NCBI GenBank assembly: GCA_944320105.1
Contig: CALUGA010000021.1
Span: 1 to 45,877 of the forward strand
DNA: 45,877 bases
Reading direction: 5' to 3'
DNA from: an uncultured Prevotella sp.
GTDB lineage: Bacteria > Bacteroidota > Bacteroidia > Bacteroidales > Bacteroidaceae
Under the pieces are notes generated by a model. That model did no database searches and was not told where the DNA came from. It worked only from the letters and a program-made list of their open reading frames with translations. Shown piece by piece: positions 23,923-31,509 of the stretch. Each line of letters begins with the position of its first letter. Position 1 is the stretch's first letter. Made by a program: the position numbers and the translations under genes.

Positions 23923-24761
23923 GCGCGGGCCAGTGCCACGGCACTGGCGTCGGGGCGGTTGCGCAGGGTGTAGGCGTCTATGCGCGAGGCTATCCCGGCC
24001 ACGGTCTGGCTTATCAGGGCGAAGCTGGCGCGGTCGTGCCTCATGAGCGATGTCATGTCTATCAGTGCGCAGAAGGCTTCGGCCCGGCTCAGCCTCACGG
24101 CCTTGTTCTCGCCGGCTTGCTCCATGCGGAACACGGCCTTGAGCCGGGCCTGCTCGTTGCGGTAGCATGGCGTCTTGCCGCTCCATGGCGTGCCGCACAC
24201 CATCACTCCGCCGGGTATGAGGCGCAGTGCGGGCTGGTCGTCGTTGAGCAGTCGCGCCCCCGCCACGTGGCTCAGCCACAGGCGCGAGTGGGTGCTCTTG
24301 CCTATGCCCGATGGGCCGGTGAAAACCACGGCCTCGCCTCCCACGGCCACGCTCGATGCGTGGAGCAGCACAGTGTCGTGGCGCGCCGCGCTGTAGATGA
24401 AGCTGATCATGATGAAGTCGGACAGGGCCAGGCCGTCGGCAGCCGAGGCCGCGCGGCAGGTGGTGCGTACGTGGCTCCAGTCGGCCGATGCCTGCAGCAC
24501 GAACGGCTCCGGCGCGCCGCCGATGCGGAGCGATGCGCAGTAGCCCCCGGCCACGTTCCACAGGCGCAGCTCCTTGCCGTCGGTATGGCTGGCCAGTGCA
24601 GGCTCGGCCGCAGGCTCCTGCAACGCCTGCCCGCACTCCACCAAGCAGGCGGGCTGCCGCCACGGCCCCGTGGCGGCGAATGGAGCCAGGCTGCCGAGCT
24701 GCGGAGGCAGTGCGCGCAGCCCACGGATGGCCATGCGCAGGCGGGCTATGTCGAAGAGCAT
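23907..24761 (-). CDS. HprK-like (HPr kinase-related) P-loop kinase
   Basis: The 284-aa protein (start 24761, MLFDIARLRMAIRGL) has the features of HPr-kinase relatives: 'TVLLHASSVAV' (about residues 130-140), a capping strand, Walker A 'FTGPSGIGKSTHSRLWL' (about 147-163), 'LLNDDQPALRLI' with the acidic pair, and 'VCGTPWSGKTPCYRNEQARLKAVFRM'. These are the HPr-rel type rather than true PTS HprK, since no HPr or PTS gene is nearby. Related kinases phosphorylate lasso peptides in some RiPP clusters. The substrate here is unknown. It overlaps the AraC-type gene by 16 bases. The stop codon is formed by a 9-bp repeat unit. Confidence 0.78.
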   Translation of the reverse strand: MLFDIARLRMAIRGLRALPPQLGSLAPFAATGPWRQPACLVECGQALQEPAAEPALASHTDGKELRLWNVAGGYCASLRIGGAPEPFVLQASADWSHVRTTCRAASAADGLALSDFIMISFIYSAARHDTVLLHASSVAVGGEAVVFTGPSGIGKSTHSRLWLSHVAGARLLNDDQPALRLIPGGVMVCGTPWSGKTPCYRNEQARLKAVFRMEQAGENKAVRLSRAEAFCALIDMTSLMRHDRASFALISQTVAGIASRIDAYTLRNRPDASAVALARALSGL

Positions 24762-25144
24762 AACGACTTGCGGTAGGTGGTGGGCGTCATGCCGTAGCGG
24801 GCCATGAAGAGGCGGTAGAACGTGCGCAGGCTGCTGAAGCCCGACTCCAGGGCTACGGCCTTTATGGGCAGGTCGGGCCGCGTGCGCATCAGCCCCTCGG
24901 CGTAGGCAAGGCGCATGGCGTTGATGTAGCCGTTGAGGTTGGTGCCGGCATAGCGGCGCATGAGCATGGCCACCTTGTTCTTGTTGGTGGGGCATAGCTT
25001 GAGGTAGGTGCGCCGCGAGAAAGTGGGGTCGAGATAGAGCCTGCCGCCGGTGATGGCCTTGTGCGTGCGGTAGAACATCTGCCTGTCGCTGGCGTCGGCC
25101 ATGCCCGGTGTGGGCTGAGTGGTGTCGTTGTGGGTGTTTGGCAT
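24746..25144 (-). CDS. Short AraC-type helix-turn-helix protein
   Basis: The 132-aa product (start 25144, MPNTHNDTTQPTPG; an ATG 11 codons earlier would overlap upxY) is essentially one AraC/XylS DNA-binding domain. 'LYLDPTFSRRTYLKLCPTNKNKVAMLMRRYAGTNLNGYINAMRLAYA' forms the first HTH, and 'LPIKAVALESGFSSLRTFYRLFMARYGMTPTTYRKS' the second, with the conserved GF-S-x-x-x-F-Y-R-x-F and MTP. There is no sensor domain. Placed second in the operon behind upxY, it may regulate the locus or another one, or act with a separate sensor protein. Confidence 0.82.
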   Translation of the reverse strand: MPNTHNDTTQPTPGMADASDRQMFYRTHKAITGGRLYLDPTFSRRTYLKLCPTNKNKVAMLMRRYAGTNLNGYINAMRLAYAEGLMRTRPDLPIKAVALESGFSSLRTFYRLFMARYGMTPTTYRKSLCSST

Positions 25145-25154
25145 TGCTGTGTGG

Positions 25155-25826
25155 TTACTTTCCGCCGGGTGTCTCATGGCTGCCGCCGCTGTTGGCTTCG
25201 GCCTGCATCGCGCTCCGTTCGGCCTCGTCGAGGCTGGCCTTGCCCACTCCGCTGATGGCTACGGTGATGCCGCCCATCGAGGTGACGAGGCACTTGTTGC
25301 GCGAGATCCTGACCAGGTAGCCCTCGAAGCCGGCGAGCAGGCCCTGCGTTAGCTTTACCAGCGGGTGGCCCTCGGAGTAATAGCCAATGGGGTGGGGCAT
25401 GAGCCTTATGCGGTTGCGCCCGGGGTCGAGCTGCATGAAGGGCCGCATCCTGTCGTCGGCAATCACCGCCGTGGCCCGTGTGCTGCAGTCGGTGGCCAGG
25501 CGCAGGCCCGGCAGTCGCGCGTCGAGGAACTGCTGTATGTCGGCCTTGTCGCCCTGCACGAAGATGAGGCCCGAGATGGTGGGGCGCTCTTGCTCCCTCA
25601 CTTTCTTGTTCTCCTTCCTGTAAACCGTGGTCCTGTGTACGAAGGTGCAGAACCTCTCGCGCAGCATTCCCTCTACCACGGCCACGCGGGCGTGGTGGGC
25701 AAACAGGTAGCACCACGATGTACATCCGGCCGACGGCGCGGCACCCCTTTCCGCAGGCGGCTTGCCGCCCGCGCCATCGTGTTGCCCCGTGGCCTTGGAA
25801 TGAGCATCTGTACTATACAGTGGCAT
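25155..25826 (-). CDS. UpxY-like transcription antiterminator (NusG family)
   Basis: The 223-aa protein has an N-terminal NusG domain (about residues 37-140: 'SWCYLFAHHARVAVVEGMLRERFCTFVHRTTVYRKENKKVREQERPTISGLIFVQGD') and a KOW-like end ('GYLVRISRNKCLVTSMGGITVAISG'). Bacteroidales UpxY proteins are the first genes of capsule and exopolysaccharide operons and allow RNA polymerase to read through the long 5' leader. The position here, first in a ~23.6-kb operon, matches. It is longer than typical UpxY by ~35 residues at the N-terminus; a non-ATG start further in cannot be excluded. Its only upstream promoter candidate lies in an invertible segment (25965-26173). Confidence 0.88.
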   Translation of the reverse strand: MPLYSTDAHSKATGQHDGAGGKPPAERGAAPSAGCTSWCYLFAHHARVAVVEGMLRERFCTFVHRTTVYRKENKKVREQERPTISGLIFVQGDKADIQQFLDARLPGLRLATDCSTRATAVIADDRMRPFMQLDPGRNRIRLMPHPIGYYSEGHPLVKLTQGLLAGFEGYLVRISRNKCLVTSMGGITVAISGVGKASLDEAERSAMQAEANSGGSHETPGGK

Positions 25827-25964
25827 CGATTGTTCAATCCAATTTATTTTCCCTTGTCAGCCTGCCCGGTGGCGCTGTTGGGCCTCGCGGCAGGTGGGTA
25901 TGTGCAGTATGACGAACAACTGTTTATGACCATAACCAAGAGGTTAGAGTTAAGCAATCATCGC

Positions 25965-26173
25965 TCCATCTCTTGCGCAGAGACGGAGCGGCTTTGTCAA
26001 TTCATTGTCTATCAGTTACTTTGACGTTCTGAAGTATGTATTTTGCATCGATTTTTGTTAAAATGACAATGCAAAATAGCGGGCGTATAAAACTTTTTGT
26101 TACGTAAAATGCGCTGTTTACGGAATTTTTGATAACTTTGCACCCATGAATCCGTCTCTGCGCAAGAGACGGA
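25965..26173. promoter_or_regulatory. Putative invertible promoter segment (phase-variation switch), OFF orientation
   Basis: Two 23-bp inverted repeats (25965-25987 and 26151-26173, one mismatch) flank 163 bp. Each copy is itself 9-bp arms TCCGTCTCT and AGAGACGGA around an asymmetric 5-nt spacer (GCGCA in the right copy, TGCGC in the left). This is the same architecture as the arm-N5-arm crossover sites of Bacteroides fragilis capsule promoters, though with a different sequence. The enclosed DNA is AT-rich and carries a TAACTTTG box aimed away from upxY. Inversion would aim it at upxY, 139 bases beyond the left repeat. The recombinase is not in the window. Confidence 0.8.
26133..26140 (+). 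promoter_or_regulatory. Bacteroidetes -7 promoter box inside the invertible segment
   Basis: TAACTTTG fits the TAnnTTTG consensus and is followed by CACCC, so transcription would start at about 26145. The -33 region is weak (a GTTTA at about 26116; no TTTG at ideal spacing). It reads rightward into the right inverted repeat. I found no exact TAnnTTTG on the opposite strand of the segment, only a near match (CTATTTTGC, around 26070-26080). Confidence 0.65.
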
Positions 26174-26180
26174 TTTTTTT
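26149..26180 (+). terminator. Intrinsic terminator formed by the right inverted repeat plus T-tract
   Basis: AATCCGTCTCT pairs with AGAGACGGATT (11 bp, 5-nt loop), followed by TTTTT. A transcript from the box at 26133 would be stopped after about 35 nt. The left repeat lacks a T-tract on its outer side, so the same hairpin should not terminate transcription toward upxY after inversion. Confidence 0.8.
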
Positions 26181-26415
26181 GTTGCACCTTGCGAAGTGCC
26201 GAGCTGGCGAGTGCGCGAGCAAGCACGATTGGCTCTTATTAATAAATGTGTTTGCAAGATTTCGGAAATGCATAACGGACAATGTAGGCAGTCTGTCCGG
26301 GCCTTTCGCGCCAACCTCCATCCGTATATGGTCGTTAACATTTTTAAGTTAACGGCAGCGGTAAGCCCCGTTCGGACTAACCGGTTGTTACTCAGCGCGT
26401 TGCGTTACGTGCCGT

Positions 26416-26497
26416 TTTGGCTTGCAATACAGGCCGTTTGGCAAGCCAAAACGAGCCATTCCGCGCCCCAAAACGGGCTGTTTCGGGGCGCGGAATG
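26416..26497. repeat. Two adjacent hairpins with AAACGG-type cores
   Basis: TTTTGGCTTGC (26416) pairs with GCAAGCCAAAA (ending about 26451) around a loop holding AGGCCGTTT. CATTCCGCGCCCC (26457) pairs with GGGGCGCGGAATG (ending 26497) around AAAACGGGCTGTTTC. The inner core matches the units at 8004-8069, while the outer stems differ. It may end transcription from the CotH-like gene (stop at 26561). The remaining gap, 26174-26415 and 26498-26560, shows no gene or clear signal beyond a GTTAAC-ATTTTTAA-GTTAAC-like stretch near 26333. Confidence 0.65.
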
Positions 26498-26560
26498 GCA
26501 TATAGTGAAAAGTGGTATGGCTGAGGGCGATTTTTAGTTGAATATTTGCAAGTAGAGGGA

Positions 26561-27796
26561 TTAACGTCGGCGAATGGCAGCCACGATGCTGTCCATCGCG
26601 GCGAGGCGGTGGCGGTAGGTGCGCTCAAGGCAGAGGGCCGAGGCGCGGAAAGTGGCGCACGTGTCGAAGCGGGCGGGGTCTTGCCCGCGCCACAGCGCCT
26701 CGTCGGCCAGTGCGGCCGGCTCTATCTCCCTGCGCCAAAGGGCTATGCTGTCGGCCAGCGCAGCCATGGGCGCCCTCAGGGCCTGCCATCGCATGGCGAG
26801 GCGGGCGGTGAAGGCGGTGTCGGCGAGGAGGCGGTCGAACCACAGGGCGCGGCGGTTGAACACGCTGTCGCCCGTTAGCAGGGTGGCGTCGGGCCGCTTG
26901 AGGCGCGCCGGGCGCAGGTCGCCGCCGCCGTCGAGGCCCACGGTGATGAAGGCGAGGTCGAAGTCCCACGCCGGCCCGGCCATCAGTCGGCCTCCGCCGT
27001 CGCGGTACATATAGCAGCTGCGCGGCCCGTTTGGCTCGGCGTTCTGCGCCAGCTCGTGCAGCAGCCACCAGTCGGCAAAGGTGTCGAAGTCTAAGTACTG
27101 TTCAATGGGAAATCGCCCGTTTTTGGGTGGGAAATAAAGATTTAGCTCCATTTCATCGATGAAACGGCGCGTAGAGTCAACCAGCGCGGAGGGCGCGTCG
27201 GAGGGCGACTTTACGTTGAACGGCAGGCGGCGCACGGCCGTAAGGAAGCGCGCATCGCCGTCGTCGTAGCGGTCGGCCTCAAGGAGCACCCCCCGCTCCT
27301 CGTCTATCTCCACGCGCCCCCGCGCCACTCTTACCTGCTCGGCCAGCAGGTAGAGGCCCTGAGGGTGGCCGTTGAGCACCACGTTGACATGGCGGCAGGC
27401 TGGAGTCCACCGCAGCAACGTGAGCCGCGCCATGGCCAGTGCGAGGCGGTTGCGCAGCCGGCTGTGGTCCATGAAGTCGGCAAGCAGCACCCACCGCTTG
27501 CCCCCGGCCATCCCGAGCAGCGGCTCCCTGCGGGCCAGCTTTATGGCAAGAGGCTTCTTTGGCTTGGACAGCGTGGAGTGGCCGCGCCCCTTTATCTGGC
27601 AACTTTTTGCCTCAAAAACCACGGTTCCATCGGCAGCGGCCACTTTCAGGCGGCATCCTTCCGTCCAAGCGTCAGCCGAGGTTATGGCCACCGCCCCCGG
27701 CGTTTCGATGGATATCGTGGGCAGGTTGTTCCCGGCGGGCAGCGCGGTTGGCGCGGCTGCCAGCATGGCGATGATGGTTAGTGCGAGCTTTTTCAT
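26561..27796 (-). CDS. CotH-like protein kinase-fold secreted protein
   Basis: With the start at 27796 (signal peptide MKKLALTIIAMLAAAPTALPAG) the protein has 411 residues. CotH motifs are present in order: 'KGRGHSTLSKPKKPLAIKL' (about residues 88-106), 'WVLLADFMDHSRLRNRLAL', 'GLYLLAEQVRV', 'GVLLEADRYDD' and 'AGPAWDFDLAF' with the metal-binding Asp pair. CotH proteins are atypical kinases, and Bacteroidetes have many exported ones of unknown target. It lies downstream of an acyltransferase gene on the same strand (69-base gap) and may be co-transcribed. Confidence 0.82.
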   Translation of the reverse strand: MKKLALTIIAMLAAAPTALPAGNNLPTISIETPGAVAITSADAWTEGCRLKVAAADGTVVFEAKSCQIKGRGHSTLSKPKKPLAIKLARREPLLGMAGGKRWVLLADFMDHSRLRNRLALAMARLTLLRWTPACRHVNVVLNGHPQGLYLLAEQVRVARGRVEIDEERGVLLEADRYDDGDARFLTAVRRLPFNVKSPSDAPSALVDSTRRFIDEMELNLYFPPKNGRFPIEQYLDFDTFADWWLLHELAQNAEPNGPRSCYMYRDGGGRLMAGPAWDFDLAFITVGLDGGGDLRPARLKRPDATLLTGDSVFNRRALWFDRLLADTAFTARLAMRWQALRAPMAALADSIALWRREIEPAALADEALWRGQDPARFDTCATFRASALCLERTYRHRLAAMDSIVAAIRRR

Positions 27797-27865
27797 TTCT
27801 GCGAAATTGAGATTTCGTTGTATTGGCGTGGCGGTCGGCCTCATGCATGGCTCCACCCCGCGCAG

Positions 27866-28912
27866 CTATGTGCGGCGGGCATTGCCCCTCGGCCTGGCGA
27901 CGGGCGCCAGCAGGCGTTCCCACCGACTGGCGCCGAGGCCGACGAGCGTGTTGACTGCCAGCATAAGGCCGCCGATGATGGCGTAGCGTGCTGCCAGTGA
28001 GCCAATGCCGCCTATCCACGGCGAGGCTATTGTGTAGGTTATGTAGGCTCCAAATATCTGGTAGAGGTAGATGGTGTATCCGTGCGTGTTCCATTGTGCC
28101 ACCAAGCCCCGGCAGGGCAGTTTGGCGCGCCACAGCACAAGGGCGAGCACGCTCAGCCACGCTGTGCCGAAGACGATGAAATGGAGGTCGGGTGGAAACT
28201 TGTGCCCTTGCATGGGCGTGGCCGTGCCTGCAAGGAAGTCGGCCACGGTCAGCGCCACCGCCACTGTTGCCACCGCAGCCACCGTGCGTAGGCCCATGCG
28301 GCGGTAATATAGGTAGCCGGCCATGAAAAAGAAGTTGTAAGCGAGCACATTCATGATTATGTACTTGTGGTGGAAGTCGGGCAGGGCAACCGATGCGCCT
28401 GCGGCAACGGCCAGCACCGCCACGGCGTAGAAGCCCCTGCCAACGCGCCGTGCCACTCTTGCCTGCAACGGAAACGAGCACAGCAGCACAAAGTAGCAGG
28501 GGATGAACCATGTGTACTGGTAATATGGTATCTTGTCGCCGCCAAAGGTTAGCAGTATCTTTGCGTAGTCAGTCCACGCCAGTGAGCCGATGCTGAAGTT
28601 GAACATCGAATCGGCAGGCTCTACGGCAGAGATGAGCAGCAGCCACAGGAAGAGCCACGGAAGGAAAAAGGCAAACGGCAGCAGCACCCTGCGGGCGCGC
28701 CCGGCTGCCATCTTCTTCATGGAAGGCAGCGGCCCGCGGCGCAGCGACTGTGCTGCGCCGGCTATGAAGAAGACGGCCGGCATCTCAAAGAGCAGCACCG
28801 AGCTAAACGGCTCGGGAGTGGGACTGAACCAGTAAACAACGTGGATTATGCACACCATGTATATCATGGCCGCGCCCCGCAGGGCATCGATGGTGGTATC
28901 TCTCTCTGTCAT
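27866..28912 (-). CDS. Acyltransferase family 3 membrane protein
   Basis: The 348-aa protein opens with 'MTERDTTIDALRGAAMIYMVCIIHVVYWFSP', the R/D-x-LRG-x-A/I-x6-H signature with the catalytic His of PF01757. It continues with about ten hydrophobic segments and an internal 'RARRVLLPFAFFLPWLF'. Such enzymes O-acetylate or succinylate cell-surface sugars from the membrane. The start at 28912 is chosen because the motif begins at once; the frame is open upstream but reads through decayed acyltransferase-like sequence. A partner glycan cannot be named, though the neighbouring polysaccharide locus is an obvious candidate. Confidence 0.85.
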   Translation of the reverse strand: MTERDTTIDALRGAAMIYMVCIIHVVYWFSPTPEPFSSVLLFEMPAVFFIAGAAQSLRRGPLPSMKKMAAGRARRVLLPFAFFLPWLFLWLLLISAVEPADSMFNFSIGSLAWTDYAKILLTFGGDKIPYYQYTWFIPCYFVLLCSFPLQARVARRVGRGFYAVAVLAVAAGASVALPDFHHKYIIMNVLAYNFFFMAGYLYYRRMGLRTVAAVATVAVALTVADFLAGTATPMQGHKFPPDLHFIVFGTAWLSVLALVLWRAKLPCRGLVAQWNTHGYTIYLYQIFGAYITYTIASPWIGGIGSLAARYAIIGGLMLAVNTLVGLGASRWERLLAPVARPRGNARRT

Positions 28913-28932
28913 GTATGTTGAGTTGCATTTTG

Positions 28933-29399
28933 TTACAAGCCATCCCTCATGTGGACTAAAGGCGTCAGAGCCAGAGGAAAAAGGCCGCAAGCCTGCCTGC
29001 CCGCTCCTGCCTGTGGGCCTGCACCCAGCGGTAGGCCACCAACGGCACGTAGGCAGCCAGAGGCGAAGGCCAAGGCCGGGGTGACGGGCCATGGCACGTA
29101 GGCAACCGGCGACAAGCACACCAGCAGTGGCAGCCAGCGCCCGGGCAGCAGCCGGGCGGAATATGCGGCGGCCACAAATATGATGAAGATGGTGGGCATG
29201 AACCAGAACGAGCCTATCACGTTGTCGTATGGATAGATAAGCATTTCAAAGTAATCCTAAGGGTCAAGCCCACGGGGCGGGCCGCCTGGGCTGGAAAGAG
29301 TGTCCTGGGCAAGAACACCGCTGAGCTGATGGTGACGTAGGGAGCAAGGAGCCGCCGTGCCTTGCGCGTGAGGAAACCGCCGCGCCCCCACAGCCTCAT
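28933..29399 (-). pseudogene. Decayed acyltransferase-family fragment
   Basis: Read on the - strand, one frame gives 'FLTRKARRLLAPYVTISSAVFLPRTLFP' (29217-29399), like the KARRLL.PY segment of family 3 acyltransferases. A shifted frame gives 'NVIGSFWFMPTIFIIFVAAAYSARLLPGRW' (28933-29244), like the WF.P..F segment with following helices. A third frame adds 'LVAYRWVQAHRQERAGRLAAFFLWL'. The pieces are in the right order but broken by frameshifts, with no N-terminal LRG/His motif. This fits a degraded paralogue of the intact gene next to it. 29400-29463 shows nothing else clear. Confidence 0.55.
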
Positions 29400-29463
29400 G
29401 GAGGATAGGGCTGCGCCCTTGCGCTGCGAAGTGTAGTGGAGCAGATAGCGGCAATCATGGGCG

Positions 29464-31497
29464 TCATCTCACTATGGCCACCTTGCACACGGTGCCTTTG
29501 CTGCCGTCGCTCTTGGCAGTGACGATGTTGTAAACCCCCGAGGCCACGCGCTGCCCGTAGCGGTCGCGCCCGTCCCATGTGAAGGTGCCTCCGTTGCTGC
29601 GCCCCTCGGCCACGAGGTAGCCCGTGGCCGTGGTCACCTTCACGTCGGCGTCGAAGCTGAGGCCGTTTACCGTGATGAGTCCTGTGTAGCCCGGCTCCAC
29701 GGGGTTGGGGTAGGCATACACGTTGTCGGCGTCCATCTCGGCAGCGGGGGCCGTGGCGTCGGCCATGAAGGAGCAGAGGCCGCGGTCGGTGCCGATGAAC
29801 ACCTCGCCCGTGGCGTCGTTGATGGCTATGGCGCGTATGTTGTCGGAGAGCAGCGGGCTGTTTTCGGAGGTGAAATGGTGCAGCTGCGTCATGTTGTCGG
29901 CACTGATGAGGTAGACCCCGTTGCCGCTTGTGCCGAACCACTTGCGGTCGGCCCCGTCTATCGCCATGGCCGGGCATTCTATGTTGTTTAGCAGGTAGTC
30001 GGCGAGGTTGGAGCCGTCGTTGCGCGGTATCTTGGGCTGCACGAGCGTGAAGCTGTCGCCCCCCGATGCGGCCTGTTCGGCCGAGATGTACACCGGGCCT
30101 ACGTTTGTGCTGAACCAGATGTTGCCATGGCGGTCTTCCGAGAGGCTGTTGAAGAAGGTCATGGTGAGCGACACTCCGTCCTGGTTCTGGAACTCCTTGC
30201 ACACGTTGTAGCTGTCGGCGGCTGCGTCGTAGCGCACCACTCCCGTGGCCCGCCAGTAGTTGTTGCCAAACCACATCAGGCCGCGGCTGTCGAAGGTAAT
30301 GTCTTCCATGCCCTCCATGGAGTAGCGCATGCCGGCGTTTTCGAGCATCAGGCGGTCGTCGTGGTGCGAAACCCACGTGCCGTCGGGGCGCAACTCGAAG
30401 ATGGAGCCTTCGGGGCTTATGCTGTTGGCGAGCCACAGCGTGCCGTCGTCGGCGAACTCGACAGCTGTTACGAGCACGTAGTCTTTCCTTATGCTCCCCG
30501 CAGTAGGGGCGGTGAGCAGCGGGCTGTTGTCGTAGTTGTAAGCCTTTACGAACTTGCCGTTGCGGTATTCGTACAGGCCCGTCTGCCCGCCGGCGAACAC
30601 GTGCTCGGGGTCGGTGGGGTCAACGTCGCAGCAGTACAGGTTTACGAAGCGGTTGCCAGTCTCCTCCTCTATGTCGTTCTCGTAGAGCGTCCATCGGTCG
30701 CCGTCGAGTACCTGGAGTGCGGCCTTGTACTCTATGTCGGAGCGTCCGTTGGTGCAATAGAGCTTGCCGTTCTTGAAGCGCAGGTAGCCAAAGTAGTTGT
30801 ATGTGGGCCCGCCGGGCTGTAGCGAGGCCACAAGTTCGCGGTTGTCCTCGGTGTCGGAGTTGTCCACGTTGAATATTCCCTGCGGGTAATACGAGGCAGA
30901 GGCCCAGCTGCCCCGGTCGATGAGGTTGTCCGAGAGGCTTGCGGCGAGCACCTGTCCCGACGTGGAGCGCACGTAGATGTTGCCTCCGCTGATGCCCACG
31001 GCTGCCACGGCCATGCCGAGGATGTAGGTCTCGCTGATTTCGGCTGCGGCCATGTCAACCTTCACCACGCCGAAGTTGGTGCCGAGGTAGGCGTGGCGCC
31101 CGCTCATGGCGATGCAGTTCACGGTCTTGTCCTCGGTCATGGTCTTGAGGTAAAGGTCTGGGATGTTGGCCACGTCGCCGCCGGTCTCAACGAGGTCTAT
31201 GTTGCTGTTGTCGTACACGGCGATGAGCCTTTGCACCGTGGCGTTCCACGCTATGTGGGTTATGTACGTGTCGCTAAGCCCGTTCACCTTGTCGTATGTC
31301 ACTATCGACTGGTCGGCGGTGTTGTACTGGTAGAGGCTGTTTGATGCGCGGACGAACAGGAACCTGCCCGCCTCGCATATTTGCTGCACTTCGCTATAGG
31401 CCATATAGGCGCGCCAAGTGCCTATGCCGCCGGCTGCGTGAGACGGTTGCAAGGCGAGCAGCAAGGCCAGCGAGGCCGTGGCAATGAACTTTATCAT
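29464..31497 (-). CDS. porZ: PorZ-like type IX secretion system beta-propeller protein
   Basis: The 677-aa protein has a signal peptide (MIKFIATASLALLLALQPSHA), then 'GIGTWRAYMAYSEVQQICEAGRFLFVRASNSLYQYN', the typical PorZ opening. It has two seven-bladed-propeller-type regions with 'GLMWFGN', 'GNIWFSTNVG' and 'DRKWFGTSGNGVYLI' repeats. The C-terminal T9SS sorting domain (about 592-677) includes 'VYAYPNPVEPGYTGLITVNGL' and 'GTFTWDGRDRYGQRVASGVYNIV'. PorZ belongs to the surface attachment complex that transfers T9SS cargo to A-LPS. This implies a working type IX system elsewhere in the genome. It lies 12 bases after rdgB and is probably co-transcribed with it. Confidence 0.82.
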   Translation of the reverse strand: MIKFIATASLALLLALQPSHAAGGIGTWRAYMAYSEVQQICEAGRFLFVRASNSLYQYNTADQSIVTYDKVNGLSDTYITHIAWNATVQRLIAVYDNSNIDLVETGGDVANIPDLYLKTMTEDKTVNCIAMSGRHAYLGTNFGVVKVDMAAAEISETYILGMAVAAVGISGGNIYVRSTSGQVLAASLSDNLIDRGSWASASYYPQGIFNVDNSDTEDNRELVASLQPGGPTYNYFGYLRFKNGKLYCTNGRSDIEYKAALQVLDGDRWTLYENDIEEETGNRFVNLYCCDVDPTDPEHVFAGGQTGLYEYRNGKFVKAYNYDNSPLLTAPTAGSIRKDYVLVTAVEFADDGTLWLANSISPEGSIFELRPDGTWVSHHDDRLMLENAGMRYSMEGMEDITFDSRGLMWFGNNYWRATGVVRYDAAADSYNVCKEFQNQDGVSLTMTFFNSLSEDRHGNIWFSTNVGPVYISAEQAASGGDSFTLVQPKIPRNDGSNLADYLLNNIECPAMAIDGADRKWFGTSGNGVYLISADNMTQLHHFTSENSPLLSDNIRAIAINDATGEVFIGTDRGLCSFMADATAPAAEMDADNVYAYPNPVEPGYTGLITVNGLSFDADVKVTTATGYLVAEGRSNGGTFTWDGRDRYGQRVASGVYNIVTAKSDGSKGTVCKVAIVR

Positions 31498-31509
31498 TCG
31501 TAATTCCTT

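Noticed and set aside
25965-26173. The two hairpins upstream of upxY as ordinary independent terminators
   Set aside because: They share 22 of 23 bases including the asymmetric spacer, lie in inverse orientation around a promoter box, and only one has a T-tract. A chance pair of terminators would not match at this level.
26146-26352. A 68-codon open frame starting at the ATG after the promoter box
   Set aside because: Its first codons are the inverted-repeat hairpin and T-tract, its composition is not protein-like, and no ribosome-binding sequence precedes it.
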